DNA of 64,000 nucleotides from Thalassomonas haliotis (GTDB lineage Bacteria; Pseudomonadota; Gammaproteobacteria; Enterobacterales; Alteromonadaceae): NCBI RefSeq assembly GCF_028657945.1, contig NZ_CP059693.1, positions 1,984,001 to 2,048,000 of the forward strand, read 5' to 3'. Shown piece by piece: positions 35,828 to 44,793 of this stretch (position 1 is its first letter; each line of letters starts with the position of its first letter). The notes under the pieces were generated by a model. It saw only the letters and a program-made list of their open reading frames with translations, ran no database searches and was not told where the DNA came from. The position numbers and the translations under genes were made by a program.

Positions 35828-37801
35828 CTACTTGAGCAGGCTGTCGTTGTTCAGGCTGTTGATGTAATCAGTTTTCCACTTGTCATCAAGACGCTCTAGA
35901 ATTTCTTCCGGCGTTTCACGGATATACTGATCTTTGTAGTTATGCTCGTCCTGGGTGCCCAAATCCCCCAGTAAGGTATTGCCGGCAAACATGCCTAAGT
36001 AGCTGCCCTCGGCAATATTGGCGCCTTCCATCGGCTCAAGCTTGAGGTTATATACCTTGTCGTTATATTTTTCCCGTTCAACGGAGGTGATCATGGCCGA
36101 GCCGTCTTCGGTTAATACCCGATCGCCTTGTTCAAGCTCTTTCGCCCAGACAATACCTTTGTTTGAGGTCGAAACCGGGTGGGTTTCCGTGACCAGCAGC
36201 TCCTGGCCGTTGGCCTGGATAATACGGATCATTTGCAGGGCTTCAATACCGATAGAAACATCGACCACTTTCATCGGCTGCGCCGTGGCCGGGTTGTTGG
36301 CGACCGCACCCTTAACCATGTCGCCGGCTAAAATCTTCTCGATAGGACGTTGCTTGCCGTCGGCCATAGTGATCATAGTGCCTTTGGCCAAACAGCTGTA
36401 GCCTAACTTGATTTTCGGCAGTACCGGGCTGTAGTAGTTACCAAAGCGGGTGGCCGCTTCCGAGGTGATAGACACCTGGAAAGGTTTGGCTGCGCCGCCG
36501 CGGCCATGGTTGAAATAGGGCCAGCCGCTGGCGGCAAAAGTAATATACCAGTTGGCTTCGGCGATATTGGAGAAGAGTTTGGCATTACCGAAACGGCCTT
36601 CATCACGGGGAATGTTCCAGCGTAAAATGGTTTCTTTGCTGCCGTCGGGGTTTTCAACCACTTCCGGGGCGGAAATATAGTCGGAGAAGTTCTTGACGCT
36701 ATTATCCAGTCCCTTATAGCTTTGCTTGGTGGCGCCGCCGTAATTGCCTTCCTGCAGGTAGATATTGGTTAACTCATCCACGCCGTTTGGTCTTTCGTCC
36801 AGCGGCAGATCTGTGGCATAAATCTTATCGATTTCATGGGGGATACGGATTTCCCCTTCAAACGGAATATTGACGTCGGTGATCTCGTTGGGATCTAAGT
36901 ACTGATCCGCGGCGTAGTCACAATCGGCATGGTTGCGGTTCAGGCATACTTTAATAACGCCGTCGGTGTTGACATCCACCGGTGCTTTTGGCGTATAGGT
37001 AGGTTTACCGTCGCTTAAAATGCTGACCGATGAGGTGCTGATACCCCCGTCTTGCGTGCCGACTTGCTCGGCATATAACTTGTCGATATGCTCCCAGGAG
37101 AAAGGATATTCGGTGTATTTCAGCGTTGAGGTAATAGTGCCGTCGGCGGCTTCTGTTTCCACATAAGAGCTGGCATATACGGTTTCCAGATCAGGGAACT
37201 GCTGCTTTAATGTCGGCAGGCTGACCTGGGAGGTGGCTAAAGTGTTCTTACCGTCTAAGACATTAAGGGTACTGCCCATAGGCGCCAGGGTGTTGCCGTT
37301 GCCGTCTTCGAGCAATAAGTCGATGTAGGTTTGTTTGGTGCCGCCATAAACCGAGCTTTTTGCCCGGATCAGCAGGTAAGGAGTGTTGTTATCTTCTGAA
37401 ACGCCGACATTATATTCCAGGAATAAATGGGCGTTTTTGATCAGATCCAACTGCGAGTCATCGATGACGATACCGATAGACATTTCATGGGGCGAGCCGG
37501 TACGGGCCTTTTGCTTAAGCTGCTGTGCTTTCTGGACATCCAGGGTTTTGTGCAGCTGGGGGTAATTTTCAGTGTCTCTGCCTGCCTTAGTCAGTCTTTG
37601 CTTGACCAGCTTATAGTGGCTTGGATTTGTCATATCCAGGCGGCGTACACCGTCTTCATTGCGTTCAACCTGGACTTTTTGTACCGGGCTGGCAACCGTG
37701 ATCGGCGTTAAGCTTGCACCTGTGCTGGCTGCCTGCAGGTTCTGGTTGACCGCTAAGGCGAGCGCCATCGGCATTAATACTTTCAGATAGGTATTTTTCA
37801 T
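35828..37801 (-). CDS. Secreted protein with C-terminal Hint (hedgehog/intein) domain
   Basis: A 657-residue exported protein (signal peptide to about residue 25, NLQAAS). The first 460 residues contain no named domain I recognise but are rich in beta-type sequence (strands around 105-235 and 380-465). A Hint domain spans about 470-615: it starts with Cys470 in YSCLAKGTMITMADG, has the TETHP block (His541) and ends VYNLKLEP...GMFAGNTLLGD. The Cys and His needed for N-S acyl shift are present; the His-Asn of a splicing intein is absent, so cleavage rather than splicing is expected. A 45-residue charged tail follows. It sits 35 bp after the M4 peptidase gene. Confidence 0.75.
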   Translation of the reverse strand: MKNTYLKVLMPMALALAVNQNLQAASTGASLTPITVASPVQKVQVERNEDGVRRLDMTNPSHYKLVKQRLTKAGRDTENYPQLHKTLDVQKAQQLKQKARTGSPHEMSIGIVIDDSQLDLIKNAHLFLEYNVGVSEDNNTPYLLIRAKSSVYGGTKQTYIDLLLEDGNGNTLAPMGSTLNVLDGKNTLATSQVSLPTLKQQFPDLETVYASSYVETEAADGTITSTLKYTEYPFSWEHIDKLYAEQVGTQDGGISTSSVSILSDGKPTYTPKAPVDVNTDGVIKVCLNRNHADCDYAADQYLDPNEITDVNIPFEGEIRIPHEIDKIYATDLPLDERPNGVDELTNIYLQEGNYGGATKQSYKGLDNSVKNFSDYISAPEVVENPDGSKETILRWNIPRDEGRFGNAKLFSNIAEANWYITFAASGWPYFNHGRGGAAKPFQVSITSEAATRFGNYYSPVLPKIKLGYSCLAKGTMITMADGKQRPIEKILAGDMVKGAVANNPATAQPMKVVDVSIGIEALQMIRIIQANGQELLVTETHPVSTSNKGIVWAKELEQGDRVLTEDGSAMITSVEREKYNDKVYNLKLEPMEGANIAEGSYLGMFAGNTLLGDLGTQDEHNYKDQYIRETPEEILERLDDKWKTDYINSLNNDSLLK

Positions 37802-37836
37802 CTCTTTTTCCTTCCTTGATTGCTATTGAAGCTTTG

Positions 37837-40800
37837 TTAGTTTTTTATTATTTCTACGATATAGTCTTCTATTTCTCCGCTACCACTGGTAACTGAGCCG
37901 CTGTAATCCGAGCAGGGGTTAATGGAATTGGTCCTGCTGGCAGCGTAGTACTGCATTATCCGCATGCGGGTACGTGTGGTACCGGTTTGGATTTTTTCAC
38001 CTGGCAGCCGGAAGGTGCCATTGACAACGCCGTTGCCGTAAACGCCGGAGGTCTGGTCAAACTCCTGGATCAGCAATTCGCTCTTGTCATTGACCCAGTC
38101 GCCGTCGCCGAACTGGCCGTCACCGTTAAGGTCTATCCAGACATGATAGTTCTCGGCATATTTTTCTGCGGTCGGATAACCTGCCTCTATGCTAAAGGCA
38201 AGGTCCTGGCCTACGGTGAGGCTGATGGCCTGATCCGGGTTATGCACCTGTGAACTTTGGCTATTGCCTGTGGTAAAACTGCTGCCGGCAAAGGTCACTT
38301 TGTTGATATATTCATAATCGGTGACACCGGTTGCCTGGCAGTATTCCACCGGGGCCGCCGGCGCCAGCTTGATATCTACCGAGGTTTCAACGGTTTTGTT
38401 GTTATAATTGCTGTCCCGGTAAGTGATTTTTAAGGTTGCACGATAATTACCGGCGGCGGCATAGGTATGACTGGTATCCCGATCAAAGCTGCTCCAGCTG
38501 AATCTTTGGTTGTTGGAGCCGTCGCCGAATATCCAGGTCAGGTTTGCTTTTCTGCCGGAATAATAATTATCGTCCGGCTCGCTGCTGGTGTTATTAAAGT
38601 TGACGTCAAAACTGCCGTCGGGATTTTCGCTAAAGCTGTAGCCAAAGGTCGGTGCATATTCCACGCTGCCGATCACGACATTTTGTTCGATATATTTGCC
38701 GCCGGGGTTGTCGTCATTGGTAATGGTCAGGCGTACCTTATAGGTACCGTCAGCCTGGTAGGTATGGGTAAAGCTTTCCAGCCCTGTGCTTGAACCGTCA
38801 CCGAAATCCCAGCTGACGATAGACGCTTCGGGCATAATGCTCTGGTCGGTATTCACCGTAACTTGCCTGTTATTAACAAAAGGCGTAAACAGCGGCGTGG
38901 TGGTGGTGGTGAAGTTGACGGTTTGTGACCAGTAGGCAATCTGCTGGTTGCTGCCGTCAAAAGCACGCAGTTTGACGGGATAACTGCCGGATTTTTCATA
39001 CTTGTGTACCGGTGATTTGTCGCGGCCGGTTAAAGAGCCGTCGCCAAAATCCCACTCCCAGCTCTCGATACGGGCATCAATAGTGCTGTTGTTAAAGGTT
39101 ACCTGGTTGGCGATATTATGCTCTGGCGCTACCGTGAGGCTGGGCGGATTGGGGTTTTCTGAAATGACCAGGTCATAATCTTCCGCTTCGCCTAAGGAAA
39201 ACTGGCCGCAGGCGCTTTTTAAGATATCAAAGGAAACCGCCACCCGTGCCCTGAAGGTATCTCCGACATTACCCGAAACGGAAATGCTGCGGGTGATACT
39301 GCTGGTGTCGGAGGCGTTGATCACTAACTCATCGGTTTTATGGAATAAGCCGTCGTTGTTTTTATCCACCCACATGTTAAAGTCTTTGGAGACATCATTG
39401 GTGGACTCGACATTGCCTGCGGTGATGCTGACATTAAAGCTGCTGCCGTCCCGGATGCTGACTGGGCTGGCCGTATAGTTGCTATAGCCGCTGGCGCCGC
39501 TGTCTTGCGTGCTGCCGTTTATGGTGACCGAACTGACATAATAGCGGTCAAAACTGCCGCCGGCTATGGTGCAATAATCGTCGGCGACATTGATTGGCAA
39601 ACTGTAGGTGTCTTGCTCTCCCGTTGACAGGCGGGTGGCGGTCAGGCTGACATCATAGTTGCCGGCGGAGGGAAAGCTGTGGCCGGGGTTTCTCTGATCT
39701 GAAGTCTGGTTGTCGTGACCAAAGTTCCATAACCAGGAATAACCTGAGCTGCTGCTGACGTTAGTGCCATTGAAACGGGCGTTATTGATAAAGTTATAAT
39801 CGAGGAACTTCATATTATGGCTAAAATCACTTTCCAGGCCGTTGTTGACCTTTAAGGTGATCCCCACCAGGGCAAACGCTTTGCGGATGTGGTTTTTCAG
39901 CTCCGTCGTGCTCCAGTAGGTTTTATCTGCCTTGGTGATGTCCTCGTTGCTCATGTGGTTGGCAAGGGTGGCAGCCTGTTGCATCACGCAGTCTGCGGCG
40001 TGTTCATAACTGGAGTTGCCGAGCCAGCATTTTTTGTTGGCATTGGCAAAGGCGATAAAGGCAAACCGGGTATCCCAGGGGCTGGTTTCTCCCTGCTCGG
40101 CGTCGAACTGCACTGTTGCCAGGCGGTGAAAGGCTTTGTTGAAGACACCGGCGCCGTAATGGGCTTCGGTGGAGGTTTCATAATCGTAGACATGGTCTAT
40201 GGATTTGCCGTCACGTGTTGGCTCATCCATATAACGCAAGGCCAGGCCGTCTGCCTGGTAGGACTCAAAGTTACTTTGCCAGTCGTTTTGCCCGTAGAGA
40301 TAAAACTCTGCCGCGGCGCCGGACATGTCGGAAAAGGCTTCATTGATGGATCTGGCCTGGCCGGTGATCATCTGCTTTTCCGAGCCGGTACCGTATTCGG
40401 CGGTGTAGCCGTGGGCAATTTCATGGGCCACCACGTCCAGGGCTACCATAGGGTAGAACAGGTAGTCGCCGTCGCCGTAATAGATTTCGCCGTCTTCATA
40501 AAAGGCCTGATCCATGTTCTGGCCGTAATGCACATTCTGGATCACGGGTTGATCGATAAAAGGCTTCTGGCTCAGGTAGGCCTGGTACATCAAGCTGGTG
40601 ATCTGACCGTGATGATGGGCATCGTTTAACGGCGATTTGGCGGTGTTGATGGTTTTATGGTCATTCCTGTTGGAGTCGGTGCAGTCATAGCTAAAGGGGC
40701 TATTGACGGTATTAACCGCGCCCTGGTAGTCCCGGGTTTCCACATTGTAGAGATCCTGGCTGTCGGCATTGTTGGTCACAAAATAACAGGTATCTGAGTG

Positions 40801-41574
40801 GCCGTTATTTTCTTTGCGGACCACAAACGTGCGCGGCGGATAGCTGGCGTAACCGGATTCAAGATAATCGCTTTTGACATTTTTCAGGTTGCCGGCAGGA
40901 CCGCTGCCGCCTTCTATGCTGGCCCGGTGCAGAACATCGAATTTATCCAGCAACTCGCCCCCGGCGACATCGACAAAAGCCAGTACTTTCTCCGGGCGGC
41001 TGTTGTTATTGATGACATCGGTGAAGAAGCTGAATTTATACGCCAGTTTGGCGGTATTGTTTTTATCCAGGTAAATGACGATATCGGCGGATTCGTTTTT
41101 AAAAACCCGGGCTTCATCGCTGTAGTGCTGCTCAATAAACTTGCTCAGCTGGAATTGGCTGTTTTCTTCTGAGACGGCGGGCAGTTGCGGCAGATCTTTT
41201 TCTATGCCCTTGAGCAGCGCGCCATAGCTTTGGCTGACCTTGCCCTGTTGGTCCAATACCAGCACCATTTGCTGGTTCCAGACTTCAAAACCGCGGTAGC
41301 TTTGCTGGTATTTTAAAAACTGCTGCTGGTCCGGCTCGCTGATCAGGGTGAGCTTGCTGTGGCCGTTAGTATCCAGGGTGTTGTTAAGCCGTGTGGTTAA
41401 GGCCCTGGCCTGCTCGGCCGGGGTGGACTTTTGTAACAGAGCTTTGTCGGTTGACTTGTTAATCCCGGCCAGTGCGGCAGGATTGTTAAAATAGGATACA
41501 GGTTCAGCAGCCATAGATAAGCTGGTGGTTAAACCCAGAGACACAGCGAGCATGATTTTACTGTAGCTGTTCAT
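37837..41574 (-). CDS. Secreted M4 metallopeptidase with PKD and GEVED domains
   Basis: A 1245-residue thermolysin-family zinc endopeptidase. Order: signal peptide (1-22), FTP/PepSY-type propeptide (about 45-215), M4 catalytic domain with zinc motif HEIAH at 384-388, third ligand Glu412 in SINEAFSD and the catalytic His in AHYGAGVFNKAFH, then PKD (about 600-690), GEVED (about 695-830), three PKD domains with WDFGDGS / WIFGDGS cores, and a C-terminal GEVED ending GSGEIEDYIVEI. Such enzymes are released and activated by propeptide cleavage. It heads the row of secreted-protein genes and may process their products or host polymers. The Vibrio-type elastase core is far shorter; the tail is the unusual part. 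Confidence 0.9.
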   Translation of the reverse strand: MNSYSKIMLAVSLGLTTSLSMAAEPVSYFNNPAALAGINKSTDKALLQKSTPAEQARALTTRLNNTLDTNGHSKLTLISEPDQQQFLKYQQSYRGFEVWNQQMVLVLDQQGKVSQSYGALLKGIEKDLPQLPAVSEENSQFQLSKFIEQHYSDEARVFKNESADIVIYLDKNNTAKLAYKFSFFTDVINNNSRPEKVLAFVDVAGGELLDKFDVLHRASIEGGSGPAGNLKNVKSDYLESGYASYPPRTFVVRKENNGHSDTCYFVTNNADSQDLYNVETRDYQGAVNTVNSPFSYDCTDSNRNDHKTINTAKSPLNDAHHHGQITSLMYQAYLSQKPFIDQPVIQNVHYGQNMDQAFYEDGEIYYGDGDYLFYPMVALDVVAHEIAHGYTAEYGTGSEKQMITGQARSINEAFSDMSGAAAEFYLYGQNDWQSNFESYQADGLALRYMDEPTRDGKSIDHVYDYETSTEAHYGAGVFNKAFHRLATVQFDAEQGETSPWDTRFAFIAFANANKKCWLGNSSYEHAADCVMQQAATLANHMSNEDITKADKTYWSTTELKNHIRKAFALVGITLKVNNGLESDFSHNMKFLDYNFINNARFNGTNVSSSSGYSWLWNFGHDNQTSDQRNPGHSFPSAGNYDVSLTATRLSTGEQDTYSLPINVADDYCTIAGGSFDRYYVSSVTINGSTQDSGASGYSNYTASPVSIRDGSSFNVSITAGNVESTNDVSKDFNMWVDKNNDGLFHKTDELVINASDTSSITRSISVSGNVGDTFRARVAVSFDILKSACGQFSLGEAEDYDLVISENPNPPSLTVAPEHNIANQVTFNNSTIDARIESWEWDFGDGSLTGRDKSPVHKYEKSGSYPVKLRAFDGSNQQIAYWSQTVNFTTTTTPLFTPFVNNRQVTVNTDQSIMPEASIVSWDFGDGSSTGLESFTHTYQADGTYKVRLTITNDDNPGGKYIEQNVVIGSVEYAPTFGYSFSENPDGSFDVNFNNTSSEPDDNYYSGRKANLTWIFGDGSNNQRFSWSSFDRDTSHTYAAAGNYRATLKITYRDSNYNNKTVETSVDIKLAPAAPVEYCQATGVTDYEYINKVTFAGSSFTTGNSQSSQVHNPDQAISLTVGQDLAFSIEAGYPTAEKYAENYHVWIDLNGDGQFGDGDWVNDKSELLIQEFDQTSGVYGNGVVNGTFRLPGEKIQTGTTRTRMRIMQYYAASRTNSINPCSDYSGSVTSGSGEIEDYIVEIIKN

Positions 41575-42463
41575 AACACCTCCAATGTTTGAGTTGCGGA
41601 TGATTTAACCCGGTTTTGACCTGCTCGCCATTAAGCAATGGTATTGCTGCTACCTGATGGCTTACCTACCCGCCGGGGGAAATATCCTCAAAATATAATT
41701 AACATGCAGGGAAGGTTCAGGCGGGTATTACAAGTCCCTTGCCTTATCATCCAAACGAAAGAATGATCCGGTCCTTTCTGCACGACTTCCTGTCGATTAA
41801 TGTCAGATACAATAAAGTTGCTTGATTACAAGGCGTTTACAATAAAGTGACGTGTTGGACTATAAATGTTGATCAAAAAAAACACAATGCAGCAAAATCA
41901 ACATGGCTAGAATTTGACCTTTTAGTCAGCTTTTATTTGTGATAGCCAGCCCAGATGCTGGCAGGGCTTGGCTTTAGGGCAGTTTAATTAAGGCCTTTGT
42001 TCTTATTGGCTGAAAAAAAGCGATATCTCGGCTGGTTGTTATCGGAAAAAATCAGCCCAGGTTTCCAATATCAAGCCATGCTGTTTGTCTAGTTGGTAGA
42101 TGTAACAAAAAATTTCCACAGAAACACTTTTAGGTGGAATATCCGGTGATTGGCAATAAAGTGTTTTGATAAAAGAAGGCACAGGGTTTTGGCTCCGGCT
42201 GTTTGCTATTGATAAGGGGTTAAAATATATGGCAGAGGTCCTGGCTGGTTTTAGCCCGGAGTTTAGCCCGGTGTTTTTGCCTTGCGATACAGGCCGGGGC
42301 TGTTTGCGGATAATCCCCCGGATTTGGGGCTGTTGGTATGTTTTTCAGTGCTAATCTTTTACATTATTATAAACAAAGGGATGAAGCATCTCGGTTCAGT
42401 GGTTCCGGTTGAGCTTATCCCCGGGGTTGTATCTCCTGAGTACAGCAGGATAAGGGGGTAAAT
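41575..42463. other. Long intergenic region upstream of the M4 peptidase gene
   Basis: About 890 bp with no recognised gene. It must hold the promoter of the peptidase operon on the minus strand. The element CAATAAAGT occurs three times in the same orientation (41810-41818, 41840-41848, 42154-42162), twice as TACAATAAAGT 30 bp apart. No riboswitch or terminator fold was recognised. Confidence 0.5.
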
Positions 42464-43393
42464 TCACCCCCGGATAAATTGTCCCGCTTTTTGGTATAAC
42501 AACTGGCATTCTTCCGGCACCAGGTCTTCGATGTTGATAAAAGCATGGATCATCTCGTCGAAATGGTGGTGACTGACCTCAACCCCGGCTTGCTCCAGTG
42601 CCTTGATATAGGCCAGGCCTTCATCCCGCAAAGGATCGAACTCGGCGGTAAAGATCAGGGTTTGCGGTAGATCTCTGGTGATCAAGCCGTGCAGGGGGGA
42701 GTAATGTTTCCTGTTTTCCCCCTGTTGGAAGTAATGATCAAAATACCAGGCGATTTTTTCTCTTTCCAGCAGGTAACCCCGGCCGTTATCTGTGATGGAA
42801 GGCATGGCCATAGTGTAATCGACACAGGGATAAATCAGGATTTGTTTGTTGATGTTCACCTTTTTTTCAACCTGGTTTTGCATTGCCAGTACCGTGCAGA
42901 TACTGCCGCCGGCGCTGTCTCCGGCAATGATCAATTCAGGGGTAAATGCGACTTCGGTTAATATCTCCCGGTAATGGCTTAATACCGACCAGCAGGCATG
43001 AATACCCTCGGGAAAGGGATGTTCGGGTGCTAACGGATAATCGACGGAAATGACTATGCTATGGCCGGCTAGCGCCAGTTTACGGCACATGGCGTCGTAG
43101 AGGTCGACGCTGCCGCACATATGGCCGCCGCCGTGGAAATAGATCACTACGGGCAAGTGCTCATCCGGTGCCGGGCTATAGACCCTGACGGGAACTTCTG
43201 CCTGCTGTCCCGGGATCAGCTTGTCCCGGCTATAGCTTATCTCGGGAATGCGGGTATTAAATTGCGCCAGGTTATCTAAGTTGGTGCGCACCATTTCCGG
43301 GGTTGGGATAATATTATCTGCTTTGGCCTGGGCGATCAGGCGGTTAACTTCAGATAAAAACGGCTGTAGTTTATGTGATACCTGTTTATCCAT
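42464..43393 (-). CDS. Alpha/beta hydrolase of the HSL esterase family
   Basis: A 309-residue cytoplasmic esterase. The oxyanion-hole motif appears as FHGGGH (about residue 90), the nucleophile Ser is in GDSAGG (about 160), and the acid and base follow as in family IV (EFDPLRDEG and the late His in MIHAF). It hydrolyses short acyl esters; the natural substrate is unknown. The gene lies 44 bp after an MFS transporter gene on the same strand, so the two are probably one operon for uptake (or export) and hydrolysis of a small ester. No signal peptide is visible. Confidence 0.87.
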   Translation of the reverse strand: MDKQVSHKLQPFLSEVNRLIAQAKADNIIPTPEMVRTNLDNLAQFNTRIPEISYSRDKLIPGQQAEVPVRVYSPAPDEHLPVVIYFHGGGHMCGSVDLYDAMCRKLALAGHSIVISVDYPLAPEHPFPEGIHACWSVLSHYREILTEVAFTPELIIAGDSAGGSICTVLAMQNQVEKKVNINKQILIYPCVDYTMAMPSITDNGRGYLLEREKIAWYFDHYFQQGENRKHYSPLHGLITRDLPQTLIFTAEFDPLRDEGLAYIKALEQAGVEVSHHHFDEMIHAFINIEDLVPEECQLLYQKAGQFIRG

Positions 43394-43437
43394 CTTGCTC
43401 TATCCTTGCTCTGTTTTTGCTTTATCTTTACTCTATT

Positions 43438-44616
43438 TTAAGTCTGTTGTTTTGCTTTGGCGGGCTCGGGCAGGAAAAAACTGCCGATAAAAAAACTTGA
43501 GCTTACCAGGGTGATTAAAATAAAGGCCTGGGAAAAATCCCCCTGGTTGATATCCACCAGTTTGCCAAAAAGCCATAATACCAAGGTAGTCATCAGGTAG
43601 CTGATTGACCAGAATAAACTAAACACTATGGTGATTTTTTCACTGGTCATCTGCGGCAACTCCTGGGGCAGGGACACCAGGGCGGTTATCGGGAAAAATA
43701 TTACAAAGCCGAGGATCATGGCACAGGTGGTTTTAATGGTGATGGAAGGGCTAAAGGTCAAGCCGATAATGGTGATGATCATCACCAGACCGGACCAGCG
43801 GATCACCGGCAGGCGGCGGGGGAATTTTAAACTGTAGATGATGCCTGCCAGGGTGCCTAAAATGCCGAAAGTGATCACCAGCGCACTCTGGCTGATACCG
43901 GCCCTGGGATAAAAGGTGAACAGGCAGATATAAAAGGAGAGTAACCCGGCATACGTGAGGGAGTAGACCCAGTTGAATTTGTCCTTCAGGGCGTGGCGGT
44001 AGCTGTAATCAGGCTCCGGGCTTGCCTGGCTGTCCGCACCTGACTCACTTTGTTCCTGCTCAAATTTTACCAGCATCCATACCAGGCCGAGCAGCAAACT
44101 GGCCAGGGAAAACGCCATTAAACTGCTGCGCCAGCCGCCGGTGACGGCATTGATGTCTGTCATTAAATATAAAATGATCGCGGTGCCGATATTAAAAGCC
44201 ACGGCATTTAAACCGTTTACCACAGGGCGCTCCCTGGCACTAAAGCAGCGCATCACCACAGGGTTGAAATACACTATCATCAGCGCTCCCCCCAGCCCCA
44301 TAATAAAGCGGCTTAGCAGCAGCAAATAATAATTTGGCGATAACGGCGTCAGCACGCCGACGGCGATTAATACCATGGACAGCAGCAGGGCATTTTTCAG
44401 GCCGAGTTTAAGCGCCAGCAAGGCCGCAATAAAAGTGCCCAGTATTTTCGCTAAGGTGACCGCGCCGCTGATAAAGCTGGCATCGGCCAGAGAATTTACC
44501 GACATTGCCGACATAATGTTGCCCATGCTGGCGGTACCGCCGACCCAGGCCATGGCAAAGAGAATATAGCTAACAAAAACAATGCCTTCTATTAAGTATT
44601 TGTTGCTGATATGCAT
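43438..44616 (-). CDS. MFS transporter
   Basis: A 12-helix inner-membrane carrier of about 392 residues. The ATG at 44616 is preferred because AAGGT lies 7 bp before it; another ATG is 15 bp upstream. The loop between helices 2 and 3 carries LALKLGLKNALLLS in place of the classic MFS motif A, with SRFIMGLGGALMIVYF in helix 4. A long, charged central loop (EQEQSESGADSQASPEPD) divides the halves. Substrate cannot be deduced; the co-transcribed esterase suggests a small organic compound. Nothing in the flanks indicates a dedicated regulator. Confidence 0.8.
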   Translation of the reverse strand: MHISNKYLIEGIVFVSYILFAMAWVGGTASMGNIMSAMSVNSLADASFISGAVTLAKILGTFIAALLALKLGLKNALLLSMVLIAVGVLTPLSPNYYLLLLSRFIMGLGGALMIVYFNPVVMRCFSARERPVVNGLNAVAFNIGTAIILYLMTDINAVTGGWRSSLMAFSLASLLLGLVWMLVKFEQEQSESGADSQASPEPDYSYRHALKDKFNWVYSLTYAGLLSFYICLFTFYPRAGISQSALVITFGILGTLAGIIYSLKFPRRLPVIRWSGLVMIITIIGLTFSPSITIKTTCAMILGFVIFFPITALVSLPQELPQMTSEKITIVFSLFWSISYLMTTLVLWLFGKLVDINQGDFSQAFILITLVSSSFFIGSFFLPEPAKAKQQT

Positions 44617-44793
44617 ATATGTTACCTTCAAACAGATGCAGCGATTATGATTGCAGCTTACCTGAGTAGGGGGGAAAAAAATCTACTACCTTAGTGCTAT
44701 AGGGGAAAGGGTAATGACTTGCTAAACTGCTGATCTCAAGGGGCAAACTCATGGAGGAGACATTATGATCCGGTCTGGTTTAAGGAGTCAGCT

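Noticed and set aside
39889..40629. 246-residue plus-strand frame inside the M4 peptidase gene
   Set aside because: Antisense shadow of a well-supported gene; its Val/Gly-rich sequence is typical of the reverse reading of such coding DNA.
41575..41700. Possible c-di-GMP riboswitch in the leader of the M4 peptidase gene
   Set aside because: Short pieces resembling GGTAGC and GGGT were seen, but the conserved GEMM core (GCACAGGGCAAACC) is absent.
42166..42354. 62-residue plus-strand frame in the long intergenic region
   Set aside because: No ribosome site or family resemblance; hydrophobic but without a convincing signal or membrane layout.
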